A stretch of 15,832 bases of DNA, from positions 1 through 15,832 of the forward strand of contig CALVVN010000017.1 of NCBI GenBank assembly GCA_944363865.1, written 5' to 3'. The position numbers and the translations under genes are program-made. Below, one piece after another: positions 7,158 to 15,161 of the stretch. This DNA comes from an uncultured Bacilli bacterium. GTDB taxonomy: Bacteria > Bacillota_I > Bacilli_A > RF39 > UBA660. The notes under the pieces are model-generated. The model made no database searches. It was given only the letters and a program-made list of their open reading frames with translations, and was not told the DNA's origin. Every line of letters begins with the position of its first letter. The stretch's first letter is position 1.

Positions 7158-7598
7158 ATGGATAAAAATGAAGTTTATAATAAAGTTAAAGAATTTAAAA
7201 ATAAATATCCGAGAACGATTGCTTGGAGATTAAAGAAAAACTCTAAAGTTGTACAAATGCATTTAAATCCAGGTGAAAAAGTTTTATATGCTTTTTGTGG
7301 ACAAAAAAATGCAAATGTTTTAGATATTATTACTACTTGTGTAGTAGCAGTTACCAATAAAAGATTAATTATTGGTCAGAAGAGGGTAGTATTTGGATAC
7401 TTTTATTATTCAATTACTCCAGACTTGTATAATGATTTACAAATTAGAAATGGACTTATTTGGGGTAATTTAATAATAGATACGGTTAAAGAAGTAATAC
7501 ATTTATCAAATTTAGATCCAAGAGGATTATTAGAAATAGAAACAAAAGTAACAGAATTCATGATGCAAGAAAAAAGGAAGTATAATAACCAGAATTAA
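7158..7598 (+). CDS. PH-like (YokE/bPH type) domain protein
   Basis: A small cytoplasmic protein without signal peptide. LNPGEKVLYAF (36-46), then a hydrophobic strand CVVAVTNKRLIIG (61-73) and further strands to about 115, ending in a helix about 118-140 (LSNLDPRGLLEIETKVTEFMM). The VTNKRLII strand is the signature of bacterial pleckstrin-homology-like domains of the YokE/bPH group. These often act in membrane or envelope stress contexts, but no specific ligand can be given. It is co-transcribed with the TasA-like gene just upstream (8-nt gap, RBS AGGTGAT at 7148) and ends at a shared bidirectional terminator. Its link to the surface system is inferred from this arrangement only. Confidence 0.65.
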   Translation: MDKNEVYNKVKEFKNKYPRTIAWRLKKNSKVVQMHLNPGEKVLYAFCGQKNANVLDIITTCVVAVTNKRLIIGQKRVVFGYFYYSITPDLYNDLQIRNGLIWGNLIIDTVKEVIHLSNLDPRGLLEIETKVTEFMMQEKRKYNNQN

Positions 7599-7634
7599 AA
7601 AGTAACTTGTTATATAAAACAGGTTACTTTTTTT
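7597..7634. terminator. Bidirectional intrinsic terminator between convergent genes
   Basis: AGTAACTTGTT (7601-7611) pairs with AACAGGTTACT (7618-7628), with one G-T pair and a 6-nt loop. An A run upstream and a T run downstream let it stop transcription from both sides. It contains the stop codon of the - strand acyltransferase gene. Confidence 0.85.
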
Positions 7635-8235
7635 CTCTTAGTTTTTTGGCTTTGCCTATTAATTTTACAATTTCATCTTGTAGTTTTTTATTTACAACAG
7701 CTAAATCATCGTTTTCTTTAACCCTAAAAGGTTTGCCAATGACCATTGCTAAATCATTACTCCTAAATTGATATTTCCCATAAATACCACAAGGTACGAT
7801 GAGCGCATTTGTTTTTTGTGCCATACTAACGGCTCCAAACTTAAAAGGTTGAATAATTTTATTAGTTTTATTTCTAGTACCTTCTGGAAAAATTCCAATA
7901 GCTCCACCATTTTTCAAATGTTCTAGCGCTGCATTAGTAGCATTATCATCCTTAATTTGTCTATTAACTGGAATACATCCAGCCATCTTAAAAAACCAAC
8001 TTACTTTTTTATCATCAAAGTATTCTTTTTTAGCCATATATTTTACTACTCGTTTAGTACTTATTAATGGCAAACATTGATCCATCAAATGTATATGATT
8101 AGCGCATATAACTATTGGTCCTTCACTTGGAATGTTTTCCTTACCAATAATTTTAGGGTTGTAGTAAGCAATAAAAATAGGTTTTAATATGGATTTAAGA
8201 AACCTAAACCCTAGCATGTTATCATTTTTTTTCAT
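7624..8235 (-). CDS. plsC: 1-acyl-sn-glycerol-3-phosphate acyltransferase, PlsC family
   Basis: A membrane-associated acyltransferase that would add the second acyl chain to lysophosphatidic acid, giving phosphatidic acid for phospholipid synthesis. Visible motifs: NHIHLMD with catalytic His47 and Asp52 (HX4D), GCIPVNR (86-92), and FPEGTR (116-121) for phosphate binding. The 203-residue length is normal for the family. The start is set by GAGGAG just upstream, inside the 3' end of the upstream acyltransferase gene, which it overlaps by 14 bp. The pair is translationally coupled. I cannot tell which of the two is the main lysophosphatidate enzyme; substrate specificity is inferred from the family. 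Confidence 0.88.
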   Translation of the reverse strand: MKKNDNMLGFRFLKSILKPIFIAYYNPKIIGKENIPSEGPIVICANHIHLMDQCLPLISTKRVVKYMAKKEYFDDKKVSWFFKMAGCIPVNRQIKDDNATNAALEHLKNGGAIGIFPEGTRNKTNKIIQPFKFGAVSMAQKTNALIVPCGIYGKYQFRSNDLAMVIGKPFRVKENDDLAVVNKKLQDEIVKLIGKAKKLREKK

Positions 8236-8815
8236 TTTTTCTCCTCACAATCTCTTTTTCAATAACAGTCATTAAATTGTTATTATATTTTACAATATCA
8301 TCATCAATATTTAGAGGTTTTAAAAAAGTTATTGACACACTTTTTCTAAAAAACTTATATTTTCCACTTATGACAAATGGAACAATTACGGATTTAGTAT
8401 CAATAGATAACTTTGTCGCACCATATTTAAATGGTAACAAATTATTTTCTGACCTATTAATAGTTCCTTCTGGAAATATAGCAATTACTTTATTATTATT
8501 AAGACAATCTTTTGCGTTTTTCATAGCATCAGGATTTTTTTTACTTCTATCTACTGGTATAGTACCGGAATTGCCAAAAAACCAAGCGCCAATTTTTGAT
8601 TTATATAATTCTTTTTTAACTAAAAAGTGTGGTATTCTATTTGGTATTGAAATTAACAATAAGCAATCAAAAATATGAGTATGTGTTCCTGCTAAAATAA
8701 CGCCACCACTTTTAGGAATATTTTCAGTTCCATAAAACTCAGCACACAAAACATATTTAGAAACAAACCTAATTAAAGGTCTTAAGATTTTTAAAATAAT
8801 TATTTTTTCTTTCAT
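8222..8815 (-). CDS. PlsC-family lysophospholipid acyltransferase (first of a pair)
   Basis: Phospholipid acyltransferase domain with THTHIFD (His45, Asp50 of HX4D), GTIPVDR (84-90) and FPEGTINR (114-121). At 197 residues it is compact but complete. It lies first in a two-gene - strand operon and overlaps the second acyltransferase gene by 14 bp. The two are diverged paralogues, so they may use different acyl donors or acceptors. The promoter on the - strand (TTGAAA at 8850-8855, TATAAT at 8827-8832) puts the transcript start only about five bases before this ATG, and no good RBS is visible, so translation may be nearly leaderless. The next upstream gene is divergent. Confidence 0.85.
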   Translation of the reverse strand: MKEKIIILKILRPLIRFVSKYVLCAEFYGTENIPKSGGVILAGTHTHIFDCLLLISIPNRIPHFLVKKELYKSKIGAWFFGNSGTIPVDRSKKNPDAMKNAKDCLNNNKVIAIFPEGTINRSENNLLPFKYGATKLSIDTKSVIVPFVISGKYKFFRKSVSITFLKPLNIDDDIVKYNNNLMTVIEKEIVRRKNEKK

Positions 8816-8826
8816 AGCCTACTAAT

Positions 8827-8855
8827 ATTATAATATATGTAGATAATATTTTCAA
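8827..8855 (-). promoter_or_regulatory. Promoter of the acyltransferase pair
   Basis: On the - strand the -35 is TTGAAA (8850-8855) and the -10 is TATAAT (8827-8832), with a 17-nt spacer. The expected start is near 8820, very close to the ATG at 8815. Confidence 0.6.
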
Positions 8856-8878
8856 ATAACCAATTTAGGATATAAACA

Positions 8879-8884
8879 TATAAT
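8879..8884 (+). promoter_or_regulatory. Candidate -10 for the ABC importer operon
   Basis: TATAAT lies at 8879-8884 on the + strand. The -35 is poor (TAACCA at 8857-8862, 16-nt spacer), so control by an activator is possible. The RBS AGAGAGGG (8893-8900) follows, but the predicted transcript start would fall very close to or within it, which lowers confidence. Confidence 0.3.
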
Positions 8885-8906
8885 ACATTGAAAGAGAGGG
8901 ATAATA

Positions 8907-9896
8907 TTGAAAAAAATATTAATAATTTTAGGCGTAATACTTTCAAGCATGTTATTGTCTGGCTGTGAAGAAGAAAAAGAACTAACTACTATTACAGTAG
9001 CCGAAGTTACTCACTCAGTTTTTTATGCACCATGGTATGTTGCAATTAACGAAGGATATTTTGAAGAAGAAGGTTTAGATATAGAAGTAGTGCTAACTCC
9101 AGGAGCAGACAAAGTAGGAAGTGCTGTATTGTCAGGCGATGCTCAAATAGGGTTAAGTGGGCTCGAAGCAACATTATACGTTTACAATAATCAAGCAGAT
9201 GACTATTTAGTTTCTTTTGGTGCACTAACGAAAAGGGACGGACAATTTTTATTTGGCGATTGTAGCTTAAAAGATAATTTTAAAATTGAAGATTTAAAAG
9301 GGAAAAGTGTTTTAGTTGGTAGAGCAGGTGGAATGCCAGCAATGGTATTTAACTATGGTCTATATAAAAATGGATTAACAGACAAAGATGTTATATTAGA
9401 TACTTCGGTTGAGTTTGCATCATTAAGTGGTGCTTATATAGGTAAACAAGCAGATTTTGTAAACTTATTTGAGCCAACGGCATTATCGCTAGAAAAAGAA
9501 GGGTATGGATGCGTATTAGCATCGGTTGGTTTAATGAGTGGAGAAGTTCCATATACAGTATTTCATACAAAGAAAAGTTACTTAGAAGAAAATAGTGAAA
9601 TAATAAAAAAATTCACAAAAGCAATAGACAAAGGAATTAATTATGTTATGGATCACAGTGATGAAGAAGTTGCAAAAAGCATATTAAATAGTTTCAGCGA
9701 TACAAGTTTAGAAGACTTAACCGAGATAGTAAAAAGATATAGAGAAGCAGACTCATGGTGGAATAACACATATATAAGCGAAGAGGCATATAATAATCTT
9801 TTAGAATTAATGAAATATAATAATGCACTAGAGGAAGAAATAGAATACAATACTATTGTAAACAATGAGTACAATGGACACACTAGTACAAATTAA
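8907..9896 (+). CDS. ABC importer substrate-binding lipoprotein (SsuA/NMT1-like)
   Basis: The ligand-capturing component of an ABC importer, anchored outside the membrane. The signal peptide ends in the lipobox LLSGC, so Cys20 should be lipidated. The mature protein follows the NMT1/SsuA plan: opening strand ITVAEVTHSVFYAPWYVAIN, then EGYFEEEGLDIEVV (49-62), GADKVGSAVLSGDAQIGLSG (66-85), KGKSVLVGRAGGMPA (131-145), and a C-terminal helical region to 329. The family includes importers of sulfonates, nitrate, thiamine precursors and riboflavin; the sequence does not settle which. The TTG start at 8907 is supported by AGAGAGGG six bases upstream and a well-formed signal peptide. The 3' end overlaps the ATPase gene by 32 bp. 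The importer looks incomplete because the ATPase is cut short and no permease follows. Confidence 0.85.
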   Translation: MKKILIILGVILSSMLLSGCEEEKELTTITVAEVTHSVFYAPWYVAINEGYFEEEGLDIEVVLTPGADKVGSAVLSGDAQIGLSGLEATLYVYNNQADDYLVSFGALTKRDGQFLFGDCSLKDNFKIEDLKGKSVLVGRAGGMPAMVFNYGLYKNGLTDKDVILDTSVEFASLSGAYIGKQADFVNLFEPTALSLEKEGYGCVLASVGLMSGEVPYTVFHTKKSYLEENSEIIKKFTKAIDKGINYVMDHSDEEVAKSILNSFSDTSLEDLTEIVKRYREADSWWNNTYISEEAYNNLLELMKYNNALEEEIEYNTIVNNEYNGHTSTN

Positions 9897-10299
9897 AAAC
9901 CTCAGTAAAACTTATGAAAGTATTGATGGAAAAGTAAATGCAATAAAAGATGTAACATTTGATATTTATAAAAATGAGTTTTTAACCATAATAGGCTCAT
10001 CAGGATGTGGTAAAAGTACAATATTAAATATACTTGATCAGTTAGATAAAGAATATCAAGGCACTATAGAATTTAACGAAGACATTAATATAGGTTATAT
10101 GTTACAAGAAGACGCTTTATTTGAGTGGTTAACAGTAGAAGAAAATGCTTTATTAGGGTTAAAAATATTAAAAAAATTAAATGATGAAACGAGAAAATAT
10201 ACTATAAGTCTATTAGATAAGTATGGATTAAAAGATTTTAAAGACAAATATCCTAAAAGTTTATCTGGTGGTATGAGACAAAGAGTAGTATGCATTTAA
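9865..10299 (+). pseudogene. Truncated ABC importer ATPase (SsuB/TauB-like), lacking Walker B and beyond
   Basis: The N-terminal half of a nitrate/sulfonate-type ABC ATPase. Present: Walker A GSSGCGKST (44-52), Q-loop Gln81 in MLQEDALFEW, and the signature LSGGMRQRV (133-141). It then reads VCI and stops at 144 residues, where family members continue to about 250 with Walker B (LLLDEP), the D-loop and the switch histidine. No reading frame downstream continues the missing part, so this is not a simple frameshift; the sequence changes character at about 10285-10292, as expected for an insertion or rearrangement. Without Walker B it cannot hydrolyse ATP normally. The start is uncertain (ATG 9865 or 9874), with no clear RBS; translation is probably coupled to the overlapping binding-protein gene. 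An assembly join is the main alternative. Confidence 0.8.
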
Positions 10300-10302
10300 T
10301 AT
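10275..10302 (+). promoter_or_regulatory. Weak candidate promoter for the 10370 gene
   Basis: GAGACA (10275-10280) and TAATAT (10297-10302) with a 16-nt spacer straddle the point where the ATPase sequence breaks off. It would serve the small gene at 10370. Confidence 0.25.
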
Positions 10303-10369
10303 AGACACGAGTAATAATTAAGTAAAAGCTACTTATAACCACCCAAAATAAACGAAATGAGGTAAAAAT

Positions 10370-10768
10370 ATGTTATTAGAAAGTAATACAAAAAAAGTAA
10401 TTAATTTAATATATCAATTTGATAATTTAAGTGATATTGATAAAGTAAGATTAGCAATATATTTATTAGAAAATAAAAATTTTAATGTAGATTTTAATGT
10501 AAGAGATATGATTATTTTATTAAAACAAACTTTAAGTATATTAGATCCAAATTATACTAAAGTAATAACTAATTTTAGTAAATATAAACATTTATTATTC
10601 TTTTCAGCCAAGTATTTAGAACTTACTGAAAAAGAAAAAAAGCATTTCTCTATTGAAATGATATTTAATATTTATGAAACCGATTTTAAGGATAAACTTA
10701 TTAACGATGAAATAAATAATAATCTATTAGTTTATGATTATTGTTATTCTCTACTTAACAATGAGTAA
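10370..10768 (+). CDS. Hypothetical all-helical protein
   Basis: Not recognised. The 132-residue product has no signal peptide or transmembrane segment and is rich in Leu, Ile, Asn, Lys and Asp with heptad-like spacing, consistent with an all-alpha fold. The start is supported by GAGGT about seven bases upstream. It stands alone on the + strand between the broken ATPase gene and the convergent 1110-residue gene, and it shares a bidirectional terminator with the latter. Position suggests it belongs to the accessory block after the ATPase break. It could be a small accessory or regulatory protein; nothing in the sequence tells which. Confidence 0.6.
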   Translation: MLLESNTKKVINLIYQFDNLSDIDKVRLAIYLLENKNFNVDFNVRDMIILLKQTLSILDPNYTKVITNFSKYKHLLFFSAKYLELTEKEKKHFSIEMIFNIYETDFKDKLINDEINNNLLVYDYCYSLLNNE

Positions 10769-10811
10769 AAAAATACCTAGTAGGCATTATTGCTTCCTAG
10801 GTGTTTTTTTT
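10769..10811. terminator. Bidirectional intrinsic terminator
   Basis: ACCTAG (10775-10780) pairs with CTAGGT (10797-10802), extended outward through A-T pairs and inward by AGGC/GCTT after one mismatch; the loop is ATTATT. A and T runs flank it, so it serves both the 10370 gene and the convergent large gene, whose stop lies inside it. Confidence 0.8.
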
Positions 10812-13800
10812 ATAACTCTTGTATATCCATCAGGATTTTGTGTTTGTAAATTTTGCGTAATCTGTTCATAGTTAATTTGTTGAGAATTAACATTTGAATA
10901 TTGACTGATAGTTTGTTTAGTTGCCTCAAATTCAATTTTTGCTTTGCTATCAAAATCTAATAAGCATGAACTGATAATATTACCATTACCAAAAACAATG
11001 TACCAATTATCACCAACAAATGTAATTGCACCTTTAGGTATTGAAATACTTTCAAAATCAGTTGTGTTATTATATGAATTAATAGCATTAATTTTATTGA
11101 TTTTATTAACAATATTTGCATCAGGTTTTTCAGTTACTATTATTTTATTTCTTGGTCTATCATATACTGCCTCTACATCCTTTGGTTTAATATCTCTAAC
11201 TTTTAATTTTCTACTTTTGCTATAAGCCATACAAATAAGTGAATAGTCGCCATAGTCAGTTGAGAATGTATCAGATGGATCATCTACTTCTTGTAGATTA
11301 TCAGTATTGTTAGCAAAATCATTCCAATCTTCACTTTCAGTATCCATTGGATCGCTACCAATTTTATCTGTTACAGCTCTATCAACATTAGATTCAGTAT
11401 GACTTAAAGCATAACTTTGTGTGACTACAACAAAATCAATCTTATTTTGTTCATCATTGTTTTTTTGAGATGTTTCTACTATGTCAGCACATGCTTTTTT
11501 AAATGTTTCTATGATTTCTAATTTTTCATTTTCGTAGTTACCTTCATAACCACATTCACCTTCATCATAAATAGTTCTTAATTGATTAATATAAACACCA
11601 TTACCATTTCTGAATCCTGCAGCTCTACCCATAAAATTGCCAAACGAATCAGTTATTTTAATAACAAATCCATTTTTATCTAAAGCACAATAATGTAAGA
11701 AATCATTATCATTTCCATCTATTCTAAAACAAGCACTAGTATTAATTCCAGCCAATAAAATTGTTTCATCTTGTGAATCATAAACTGAATATGTATAATT
11801 ATTTGTTTTTCCACTTACATAAGGTACAGTAGATTTATCTCTTTTTGTCATTTCACAAACCAATTCTTTTGCCATTCTAACAATTTCTTGTGCATCTTCG
11901 CTTGTATATTCTCTGTACTTACATAATTTTGTAATTACTTCATTTCCAAGAATAGCAATTGATTCCTCATCAGCACATTCACTTAATTCGCTTAATGCTA
12001 ATACATCTTCATATTTGTTAATGTCATAATTAAACATTTTCGATAATCTTGCGATTTCTTTCATATAATCAAACGAATGTAAAATTGACTCTTTATCAAT
12101 ATAGTATAGTGAATAACTTCCATGGCGTTTTATAAAAAGCAACATCCAAAATAATCCATTTTCAATTGCATATTTTGTTAAAATATCATATGCCTCATCA
12201 TCAATAAGACTACTTGGCTCAATAAAATCATCACTATAAGTACAACCATCAATAAAATCTTCTAAATCAAAATTTCCAATAGTATCTCTATCAAATTCAA
12301 AATACTCATCATTAAATGGTAAATCTGCTGAAATACTATATAATTCATCGCCACTAATTTCATCTTTTATTTCTAATTTCTTCGCTTTAAAAATTATTTG
12401 CTGTTTTATTTTGTCATAGATTTTTAATTTTTTCTGATATTCATCATATCTACTTATTGATTCTTCATCAAATGATGGTCCCTCATAATAATATTTATCA
12501 TTATAAAAATCATATTTAATAATATCTAAATATTTAACTAATTCTAGGTCAGTATACTTTATATATTTATTATTTAATCTATTTATTAATTTGCTTGCTT
12601 CTTCAAATCTTTTATAATTATTCCATCCTTTTGGTGCTTTTATAAAAGAATCCAATTTAGCATAACCATTAATTAAAAAATTATTTATCATACACCAAAT
12701 AATATCTTTATCTATAATTTCGCTATATTGCTTAACAACATTTTTTACAAAACTATAAATTCCTGCATCTTTATTTTGATACATTTCTTTAAATGCTTCT
12801 TTATGTTTATGTTCCACTAGTTTTTTTAGAATAATAGGATGGTCTTTTTTTGGAATAAAATAATCTTTTATATCTTCAAAATATTCTTCTAATTTTTTCT
12901 TTTTATAATTTTCCTTACTAATAGCCACATATAATGCTGATAGTTTTGCAATTTGATCACGAGCATAATCGATGTTGCCTAACATCATATTACTATGCAT
13001 TATTGAATGATATTGTTCCATTGCTTGAATTAATAGATTATATTTTTCATCTAATGCATCTTTCATTTTTTCTAAAAAACTTAATTCCTCTACAGCATCA
13101 TCAAAATCCTCATTATTTTTTAGTTCAATACAAATCTTACCAAAAATATTTGCATAATCATCCATATTCTCATTTCTATGCTCATTCCATTTTGTTTCGG
13201 CACAAACTTGTAATATAGAGTTTAAACTACTAATAGTAGGAGTAGTCTGAATCGCTTTAGTATATAATTCAGTAGCTCGTTTAATATATTTTTCAATATT
13301 TTTCTTTTTGTTTCCGGGTTCATCATCAAATAAATCTGTAAAATTATCATCATCTTTATCAAATATTTCGAATTCATCTATTACATACTTCATTGCATCA
13401 TAGTCGGCAAAGGTAGTTAAAGGTTTTCTTTTCAAATCTCTTTGAGAAAAATTATGTCCATTTGAAATTAAATATTTAAAAACTTTAGGATGATTTTGTG
13501 CATCAGTTGATGACCATCGTAATGTTTCTTTATTATTTTTAATGGAATTTAAAACAATATCAGGATTATTTGTTAAAGCAGAACAACTATATAGAGATAG
13601 TTGATAACCAACTTTAATTGTTTCATCTATCAAATCATCATAATCTTCTTTTATCATAGAATCCCAATTAACATAATTAGCTGAATTTGAATTTTGCCTA
13701 ATCGAATTCAATGCTATACCATAATTTCTTTTTAAGAAATCAGGACTATTTGATGATAAAATATATTTTTTATTTGTCGCAATATCTAAAACTTTTTGAG

Positions 13801-14119
13801 ATAATTCAGGTGTAAAACTTCTTATATAGTTAGCACTATATATATTTCTTTCTAGTGCAACTTTTATACAATCAGGATTATCAAGAAGAAAATTTGGAGT
13901 TTCTTCATTGAAAATATTATTACTATTTAAAAATGCTTCTACAATCAATTTTTCTTGTTCAGGGGTTAATTTAAAATCATTTGGTATTTTTCCCTTTACA
14001 ATAGCTCTTATCATTGTTAGTGTATCTCTACTAAATAATCCATTATGACCAATAATGATATTTTTATTTTCTAATATAAAATCAAATAATTTCATCATTT
14101 CATTATTACTCATTTCCAT
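10787..14119 (-). CDS. Large protein (about 1110 aa) with DUF4116-like N-terminal repeats, function unknown
   Basis: Not assigned. There is no signal peptide or membrane segment, so it is probably cytoplasmic. Residues about 50-240 contain repeated units of the type NPD-x-V-L-x-SI-x-x-N (for example FLLDNPDCIKVALERN and LTNNPDIVLNSIKNN), which resemble DUF4116-type repeats. Residues about 280-560 are charged and strongly helical. An alpha/beta domain follows at about 780-900, with GINTSACFRIDGNDND and GRAAGFRNGNGVYINQLR, then an acidic linker (about 930-990) and a small C-terminal beta domain (about 1020-1065) before a Gln/Asn-rich tail. I prefer the ATG at 14119 because GGTGA sits five bases upstream; in-frame ATGs at 14131 and 14113 are alternatives. 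It overlaps the peptidase-like gene, so the two are translationally coupled. Such large repeat proteins occur in phages and mobile elements. Confidence 0.7.
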   Translation of the reverse strand: MEMSNNEMMKLFDFILENKNIIIGHNGLFSRDTLTMIRAIVKGKIPNDFKLTPEQEKLIVEAFLNSNNIFNEETPNFLLDNPDCIKVALERNIYSANYIRSFTPELSQKVLDIATNKKYILSSNSPDFLKRNYGIALNSIRQNSNSANYVNWDSMIKEDYDDLIDETIKVGYQLSLYSCSALTNNPDIVLNSIKNNKETLRWSSTDAQNHPKVFKYLISNGHNFSQRDLKRKPLTTFADYDAMKYVIDEFEIFDKDDDNFTDLFDDEPGNKKKNIEKYIKRATELYTKAIQTTPTISSLNSILQVCAETKWNEHRNENMDDYANIFGKICIELKNNEDFDDAVEELSFLEKMKDALDEKYNLLIQAMEQYHSIMHSNMMLGNIDYARDQIAKLSALYVAISKENYKKKKLEEYFEDIKDYFIPKKDHPIILKKLVEHKHKEAFKEMYQNKDAGIYSFVKNVVKQYSEIIDKDIIWCMINNFLINGYAKLDSFIKAPKGWNNYKRFEEASKLINRLNNKYIKYTDLELVKYLDIIKYDFYNDKYYYEGPSFDEESISRYDEYQKKLKIYDKIKQQIIFKAKKLEIKDEISGDELYSISADLPFNDEYFEFDRDTIGNFDLEDFIDGCTYSDDFIEPSSLIDDEAYDILTKYAIENGLFWMLLFIKRHGSYSLYYIDKESILHSFDYMKEIARLSKMFNYDINKYEDVLALSELSECADEESIAILGNEVITKLCKYREYTSEDAQEIVRMAKELVCEMTKRDKSTVPYVSGKTNNYTYSVYDSQDETILLAGINTSACFRIDGNDNDFLHYCALDKNGFVIKITDSFGNFMGRAAGFRNGNGVYINQLRTIYDEGECGYEGNYENEKLEIIETFKKACADIVETSQKNNDEQNKIDFVVVTQSYALSHTESNVDRAVTDKIGSDPMDTESEDWNDFANNTDNLQEVDDPSDTFSTDYGDYSLICMAYSKSRKLKVRDIKPKDVEAVYDRPRNKIIVTEKPDANIVNKINKINAINSYNNTTDFESISIPKGAITFVGDNWYIVFGNGNIISSCLLDFDSKAKIEFEATKQTISQYSNVNSQQINYEQITQNLQTQNPDGYTRVIKKTPRKQ

Positions 14120-15026
14120 TATTTTCACCATTTTTATCTTTTTTTAGTTTATTATTTTTTGTAAGAAGCAATCTCTTTATACCACTTGATGAAACTTCCT
14201 CTTGTGGTATTTTTTGTTCTTCAGATACTTTATAAGTATTTGTGCTTGAAGTTTTACTACCAAACATTCTATCAAACCATAATATCCATTCTTCATCCGT
14301 CATATCATCATAAGCAAAAAGTGATGAATAAGGTCTTGGTGTATATACTATTTCTTGATAGTCAAAATAAGGTGCTTTTTTAAGTGCTTTAAGCATTGAC
14401 TTGGCACGACTTATAGTTTTTTGTAATTCACCAAATATAACATATTCTTTTTCAGTTTGTTCGTTATAGTATCCACTACTTAAATTTACTGATGCAATAT
14501 CCCAAGCACTACCAAGTATAGAGATATCACTACAAGTACCATAATTTGTTTTAAATCCAAACGATTCTATATAGTCCATGAATTTCTCGTTTCCACAATC
14601 ATAAAAAACACAATCATCTTTTCCTCTGCGGTCAAACTCGATTATATATTTAACATTTGGCTTATCCAGTTTTTCTACTGCTTTTGTTGCTCCTATACAA
14701 CCTTTTTCTTCATCCTCTGTAAACAAAACATAAGGTCTGAATTTTTCAAGTAATTGAATAATTGCATATATCCCACAACGATCATCGCCACCTAATCCAT
14801 CAAATAAATTATAAATTTTATCTTCATTTCTATTATATCGTAAATTTTTTGGTGGCTCATCAAAGACAGTGTCCATATGTGCAACTACTAAAACAGGAAT
14901 GTCTCCCTCTGCATAAATAAAACCATCATCAGAAATAGGTGACATATTTTTTTGTTTTAAATAATTATATAAAACTACCTTTAATTCGGCTTGTGTTAAT
15001 TTTAAAAGATATGCTAGATTTTCCAT
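14106..15026 (-). CDS. Phage-like M20/M28/M42-family zinc peptidase homologue with an extended tail
   Basis: A co-catalytic zinc aminopeptidase-type fold. Motifs: VVAHMDTV (47-54; His50 and Asp52), LGGDDRCGIYA (78-88; Asp81 bridging position), EDEEKGCIGA (104-113; Glu106/Glu107), IEFDRRGKDD (129-138; Asp132), and NLSSGYYNEQTEKEYV (181-196). In the last motif, homologues usually carry the final zinc-binding His; here that place appears to read Gln190, so activity may be altered or lost. Residues about 225-306 form a linker rich in Lys, Ser and Asn, absent from a minimal peptidase. The start is set by AAGGGGG seven bases upstream. It has its own promoter and overlaps the downstream 1110-residue gene. 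It lacks a signal peptide, so its target would be intracellular. Metal-site assignment is by pattern. Confidence 0.78.
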   Translation of the reverse strand: MENLAYLLKLTQAELKVVLYNYLKQKNMSPISDDGFIYAEGDIPVLVVAHMDTVFDEPPKNLRYNRNEDKIYNLFDGLGGDDRCGIYAIIQLLEKFRPYVLFTEDEEKGCIGATKAVEKLDKPNVKYIIEFDRRGKDDCVFYDCGNEKFMDYIESFGFKTNYGTCSDISILGSAWDIASVNLSSGYYNEQTEKEYVIFGELQKTISRAKSMLKALKKAPYFDYQEIVYTPRPYSSLFAYDDMTDEEWILWFDRMFGSKTSSTNTYKVSEEQKIPQEEVSSSGIKRLLLTKNNKLKKDKNGENNGNE

Positions 15027-15051
15027 AGTTTTTCCCCCTTAACGTTCAGTT

Positions 15052-15080
15052 ATGATAACATAAAATTGAAAATTTTACAA
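15052..15080 (-). promoter_or_regulatory. Promoter of the peptidase / 1110-aa gene pair
   Basis: On the - strand the -35 is TTGTAA (15075-15080) and the -10 is TATCAT (15052-15057), with a 17-nt spacer, followed by the AAGGGGG RBS and the ATG at 15026. It allows transcription independent of the XRE gene upstream. Confidence 0.5.
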
Positions 15081-15132
15081 CTTTTGCCCTTATTTTTAAA
15101 GAAAACTATTAAAAAATTATCAAAAAAAATAA

Positions 15133-15149
15133 TATGAATTAAATTCATA
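15133..15149. repeat. Perfect 17-bp inverted repeat
   Basis: TATGAATT (15133-15140) and AATTCATA (15142-15149) flank a single A. On the - strand a T run follows, but the stem is all weak pairs with a one-base loop. An operator is as likely as a terminator. Confidence 0.4.
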
Positions 15150-15161
15150 CTATTCTTATTA

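Noticed and set aside
10311..10336. Terminator behind the broken ATPase (AAGTA/TACTT hairpin)
   Set aside because: The stem is only five weak pairs and no T run follows.
10300..10369. A frameshifted continuation of the ABC ATPase
   Set aside because: No frame after 10299 gives the expected ALIRTLA or LLLDEP residues; the sequence simply changes, so a frameshift does not explain the truncation.
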